DNA of 64,000 nucleotides, taken from the NCBI RefSeq assembly GCF_041734735.1, contig NC_134887.1, forward strand, positions 33,362,422-33,426,421, in the 5' to 3' direction. The stretch is from Babylonia areolata. Lineage: Eukaryota > Mollusca > Gastropoda > Neogastropoda > Buccinidae. Below the pieces are notes generated by a model. That model was given only the letters and a program-made list of their open reading frames with translations, did not search any database and had not been told where the DNA came from. This document shows, piece after piece, positions 62,891-64,000 of the stretch; the first letter of the stretch is position 1, and every line of letters begins with the position of its first letter. The translations under genes were made by a program, and so were the position numbers.

Positions 62891-63024
62891 CAGCTTTTAT
62901 TCAGGACTGGCAAAACCTTTTAGTCCTGCATGTATGCTACACAGAATATATGGACAATACAGAAATATGGTTCCCTCGATGGATTTTTGACTCGAAATGA
63001 GAGAATAATGGAGCTGGGAGAGTG

Positions 63025-64000
63025 AAGGATTAAACAACACTCTTTATTCCTTTCCTCTCCTACACAACACTGTATTCCTTTCCTCTCCTACACAACACTC
63101 TTTATTCCTTTCCTCTCCTAAACAACACTCTGTATTCCTTTCCTCACCTAAACAACACTCTGTATTCCTTTCCTCTTCTACACAACACTCTGTATTCCTT
63201 TCCTCTCCTACACAACACTCTGTATTCCTTTCCTCTCCTACACAACACTCTTTATTCCTTTCCTCTCCTAAACAACACTCTATATTCCTGTACTCTCCTA
63301 AACAACACTCTGTATTCCTGTACTCTCCTAAACAACACTCTTTATTCCTTTCCTCTCCTACACAACACTGTATTCCTTTCCTCTCCTAAACAACACTATG
63401 TATTCCTTTCCTCTCCTAAACAACACTCTGTATTCCTTTCCTCTCCTAGACAACACTCTGTATTCCTGTACTCTCCTAAACAACACTGTATTCCTTTCCT
63501 CTCCTAAACAACACTGTATTCCTTTCCTGTCCTAAACAACACTCTGTATTCCTGTACTCTCCTAAACAACACTCTGTATTCCTTTCCTCTCCTAAACAAC
63601 ACTCTATATTCCTTTCCTCTCCTACACAACACTCTGTATTCCTGTACTCTCCTACACAACACTCTGTATTCCTTTCCTCTTCCTACACAACACTCTTTAT
63701 TCCTGTACTCTCCTACACAACACTCTTTATTCCTTTCTTCTCCTAAACAACACTCTGTATTCCTTTCCTTTCCTCTCCTAAACAACACTCTGTATTCCTT
63801 TCCTCTCCTAAACAACACTGTATTCCTTTCCTGTCCTAAACAACACTCTGTATTCCTTTCCTCTCTTAAACAACACTATGTATTCCTGTACTCTCCTAAA
63901 CAACACTCTGTATTCCTTTCCTCTCCTAAACAACACTCTGTATTCCTTTCCTCTCCTAAACAACACTCTGTATTCCTTTCCTCTCCTAGACAACACTCTG
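63025..64000. repeat. 30-bp minisatellite, about 32 units, continuing beyond the window
   Basis: The unit is TTCCTTTCCTCTCCTAAACA followed by ACACTCTGTA, with CTGTACTC and CACAACACTG variants. Arg/Glu-rich minus-strand frames are artefacts. Whether it abuts an exon beyond 64000 cannot be seen. Confidence 0.95.

Overview
This is a eukaryotic window, very rich in repeats. Three spliced protein genes can be rebuilt exon by exon with GT-AG junctions and matching phase throughout. tRNA-headed SINEs, several LINE types, TTAA-flanked MITEs and abundant long minisatellites suggest a mollusc, most likely a gastropod. That placement rests on the look of the repeats, not on a search.

Layout. 1-3600: CA and C-rich arrays, a 40-bp minisatellite, and a possible promoter with a non-coding first exon near 1043-1153. 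3608-10221 (+): a DEDDh 3'-5' RNA exonuclease of the REXO/ISG20 family with a long Ser/Pro/Thr-rich N-terminus, poly(A) signal at 10578. 10600-15500: no gene; arrays, two LINE 3' fragments and a TTAA MITE. 46744-17455 (-): TRMT2A, tRNA (uracil-5-)-methyltransferase, 20 coding exons and 671 residues, spread over about 29 kb by introns filled with minisatellites, SINEs, an apparently intact 4-kb LINE and other elements. 47237-56547 (+): RANBP1, 6 coding exons and 224 residues. 56548-64000: RANBP1 3' flank, two LINE fragments, a SINE, and a 30-bp minisatellite that runs off the window end.

Two points stand out. First, TRMT2A and RANBP1 start head-to-head only 492 bp apart, the arrangement known in mammals (the mouse Htf9 locus, human 22q11). 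The interval carries an ETS-type and an E2F-type motif. Second, eight intronic minisatellites (two in the exonuclease gene, six in TRMT2A) each abut an exon, and their repeat unit contains that exon's own splice junction: exon-end bases plus the 5' splice site in five cases, or the sequence at or beside the 3' splice site in three. One intron of the exonuclease gene has such an array at both ends. These arrays multiply splice-site sequence tens of times inside essential housekeeping genes. I know of no description of this as a recurrent pattern, and it is the best candidate here for something new.

Dispersed families are labelled A to E below: A, tRNA-headed SINE with a GAA tail; B, SINE with a GTGTCCTTGG core; C, SINE with an ATACA-type tail; D, roughly 110-bp repeat with a CTGATA/CTGAAA tail; E, short repeat with an L2-like 3' end.
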